Below are positions 36,269 to 37,428 of a DNA stretch of 37,428 nt, one piece after another. This stretch comes from Planctomycetota bacterium. Lineage in GTDB: Bacteria > Planctomycetota > UBA8742 > JACQVU01 > JANLHZ01. The notes below the pieces were generated by a model that saw nothing but the letters and a program-made list of their open reading frames with translations, was not told where the DNA came from and ran no database searches. Location: assembly GCA_024653775.1 (NCBI GenBank), contig JANLHZ010000098.1:1-37428 (forward strand), read 5' to 3'. Numbering within the stretch: the stretch's first letter is position 1; the number at the start of each line of letters is the position of its first letter. Both the position numbers and the translations under genes were made by a program.

Positions 36269-37428
36269 ATGAGCGAGGAAGATTTCCACGTCGGCCCAGA
36301 TACGATCTATCGCAGGATAAAGTCGAAGCGACCGTTCGACCATAGATCGTTCACGGTGCCAGTGGGCGGACTGTTGCTGCTTCCGGACGGCACGCTAGTC
36401 GAAGGCGGAGACCGCGTCGAGAATTTCGACGGCGGATTCTATTTTTCCAAGCGGGAGATCACGCTGACCTTCCCCTGCGGTGGCACGTCCCGCGACGGAA
36501 AGAAAGTGAAGGGTTTCGTCGAGATCGACTTCAGATTCCGCTGGGATGACGCCATGTCTATCGACGCGTTCAGCTCCGCGTTTCCGGAGGAAGAGCATGT
36601 CACCAGAGACACCGTTCACCGGAAACTCGCTACGCTGCTCCCGAAATACTTCCGCGAGTTCGTCGCGTCGCGAGCCGCGGACAGTCTGCACAAGACGGAC
36701 CTGCGGATTTCGCTTTTCGAGTTCCTGAGCGAAGCCGCGGGTAAGGTGCGGGGCAAGATCGGGCTTGACCTCGTTCGCGTGAAGCAGACGAACCTGATAG
36801 TGGTGGTGACCCGGATTTTCCGGATCGACGAAACCGAAGACGATGAGGACGACGAACTGATCGAGAGCGCCCGCGAATATTGGGAGGAGGAGCGCAAAGG
36901 CCGCGAACTTTCGTCGAACGAGGTGCGAACGTTTTTCCACGCGCTTCTCAGTGCGGGAGTCATTCGCGATGCCGCGAACGAACCAGATTCGAACAGAGAT
37001 GACGCGCCCGCGGTCCCGGCTGCGAAACACATCGACACGAACTTCCTCGCGCAGACCTACGCGAAATCGTCGAAGAGCCTCGAAGCGACGATCCAGAAGG
37101 TTTCCGAGGACACGTCGTTCGTGCTCGACCAGACTCTGCTTGCGGAGTTCCTTTCGTCGCCGACCGTTAAGAAACGGGACCTCCGCGATATTCAGGTGCG
37201 CGACACGTTCGAAAAGGCGGACCCGAAGCAGCGGGAAGAGAAGCCCGCGCAGGCTCAGCCGCTGACGATTCTTGCGGGAAGGGATCTGCTGAGCATCACC
37301 GTCGCGCAGCGAAAGGTCGAAGCGCTGAAGGTGCTCGAAGTCCCGAAGTCCGCGGGATCGGATTTCACTTGCATCGCGCGGGGAATCGAGAGCGCGGGCG
37401 AAAGCTACTACATCGGTACGAAGCGCGA
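36269..37428 (+). CDS. SPFH/band-7-like protein, 3' truncated by the window edge
   Basis: An open frame from ATG 36269 runs off the right edge (386 codons seen). A stop lies two codons upstream, so this is the earliest start; GGTGA four bases before it can serve for ribosome binding. Residues about 28-170 look like an SPFH domain: VPVGGLLLLPDGTLVEGG, SKREITLTFP, then SRDGKKVKGFVEIDFRFRWDD and a helical stretch with KYFREFVASRAADSL and EFLSEAAGKVRGKIGLDLVRVK. That is the strand-helix order of stomatin-type domains, with the usual DG-start strand. There is no N-terminal membrane helix. An acidic helical region and a second, partly seen domain (about 345 onward) follow. The assignment is from pattern only. 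Confidence 0.5.
   Translation, partial: MSEEDFHVGPDTIYRRIKSKRPFDHRSFTVPVGGLLLLPDGTLVEGGDRVENFDGGFYFSKREITLTFPCGGTSRDGKKVKGFVEIDFRFRWDDAMSIDAFSSAFPEEEHVTRDTVHRKLATLLPKYFREFVASRAADSLHKTDLRISLFEFLSEAAGKVRGKIGLDLVRVKQTNLIVVVTRIFRIDETEDDEDDELIESAREYWEEERKGRELSSNEVRTFFHALLSAGVIRDAANEPDSNRDDAPAVPAAKHIDTNFLAQTYAKSSKSLEATIQKVSEDTSFVLDQTLLAEFLSSPTVKKRDLRDIQVRDTFEKADPKQREEKPAQAQPLTILAGRDLLSITVAQRKVEALKVLEVPKSAGSDFTCIARGIESAGESYYIGTKR

Noticed and set aside
36148-36345. 65-codon plus-strand frame
   Set aside because: It overlaps the start of the longer SPFH-like frame in another phase, and has no domain or ribosome-binding site.

Overview
The window looks like chromosome from a Gram-negative, environmental bacterium outside the well-studied model groups. 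An outer membrane is indicated by a TonB-dependent receptor, lipoproteins with lipoboxes, a YidC that carries the large periplasmic domain, and type II secretion-type pseudopilins. G+C is fairly high in genes and drops sharply in spacers. HEAT-repeat proteins, pre-peptidase (PPC) domains and unusual multidomain fusions recall planctomycete-like or candidate-phylum genomes, but there is no rRNA here and the assignment is a low-confidence inference.

Layout. 1-2.7 kb: end of a HEAT-like gene, a small lipoprotein, a MamK-family bacterial actin and a REP-associated tyrosine transposase (RAYT). 2.8-5.4 kb: a double thioredoxin/PPC protein and a methyltransferase (both minus). 5.4-12.8 kb: plus-strand HEAT-cyclophilin lipoprotein, two pseudopilins, an HTH regulator joined to a rhomboid protease, and a small membrane protein. 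13-16.4 kb: M19 dipeptidase, DUF58 protein, a LURP-one-related protein and tRNA-Arg(CCT). 16.6-20.6 kb: a three-part fatty-acid enzyme (SDR, three SCP2 copies, hydratase 2), a 48-bp tandem array and a membrane protein. 21-26.9 kb: TonB receptor, a three-gene overlapping unit ending in mobA, and a glycosyltransferase. 27.2-28.2 kb: rplM-rpsI. 28.2-31.9 kb: methyltransferase overlapping a tandem AAA+ ATPase, and a purple-acid-phosphatase-like enzyme. 32.3-37.4 kb: dnaB and yidC (convergent) and an SPFH-like gene running off the right edge.

The strongest system-level signal lies between the genes. A RAYT gene sits among hairpins, and paired hairpins with outward-facing GTAG tetranucleotides, the layout of REP/BIME elements, occur at four other loci. 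One copy is flanked by a 10-bp direct repeat and one has expanded into five 48-bp units that reach the stop codon of a gene. Separately, two 180-bp MITE-like elements with perfect 18-bp terminal inverted repeats and TTA flanks sit just upstream of the TonB receptor and yidC. There are also 3'-end hairpin families and an orphan minus-strand terminator that may mark a small RNA.

The most interesting protein is the MamK-family actin, which is normally associated with magnetosome organisation; no other recognisable magnetosome gene is in the window. No complete new defence or metabolic system could be demonstrated.
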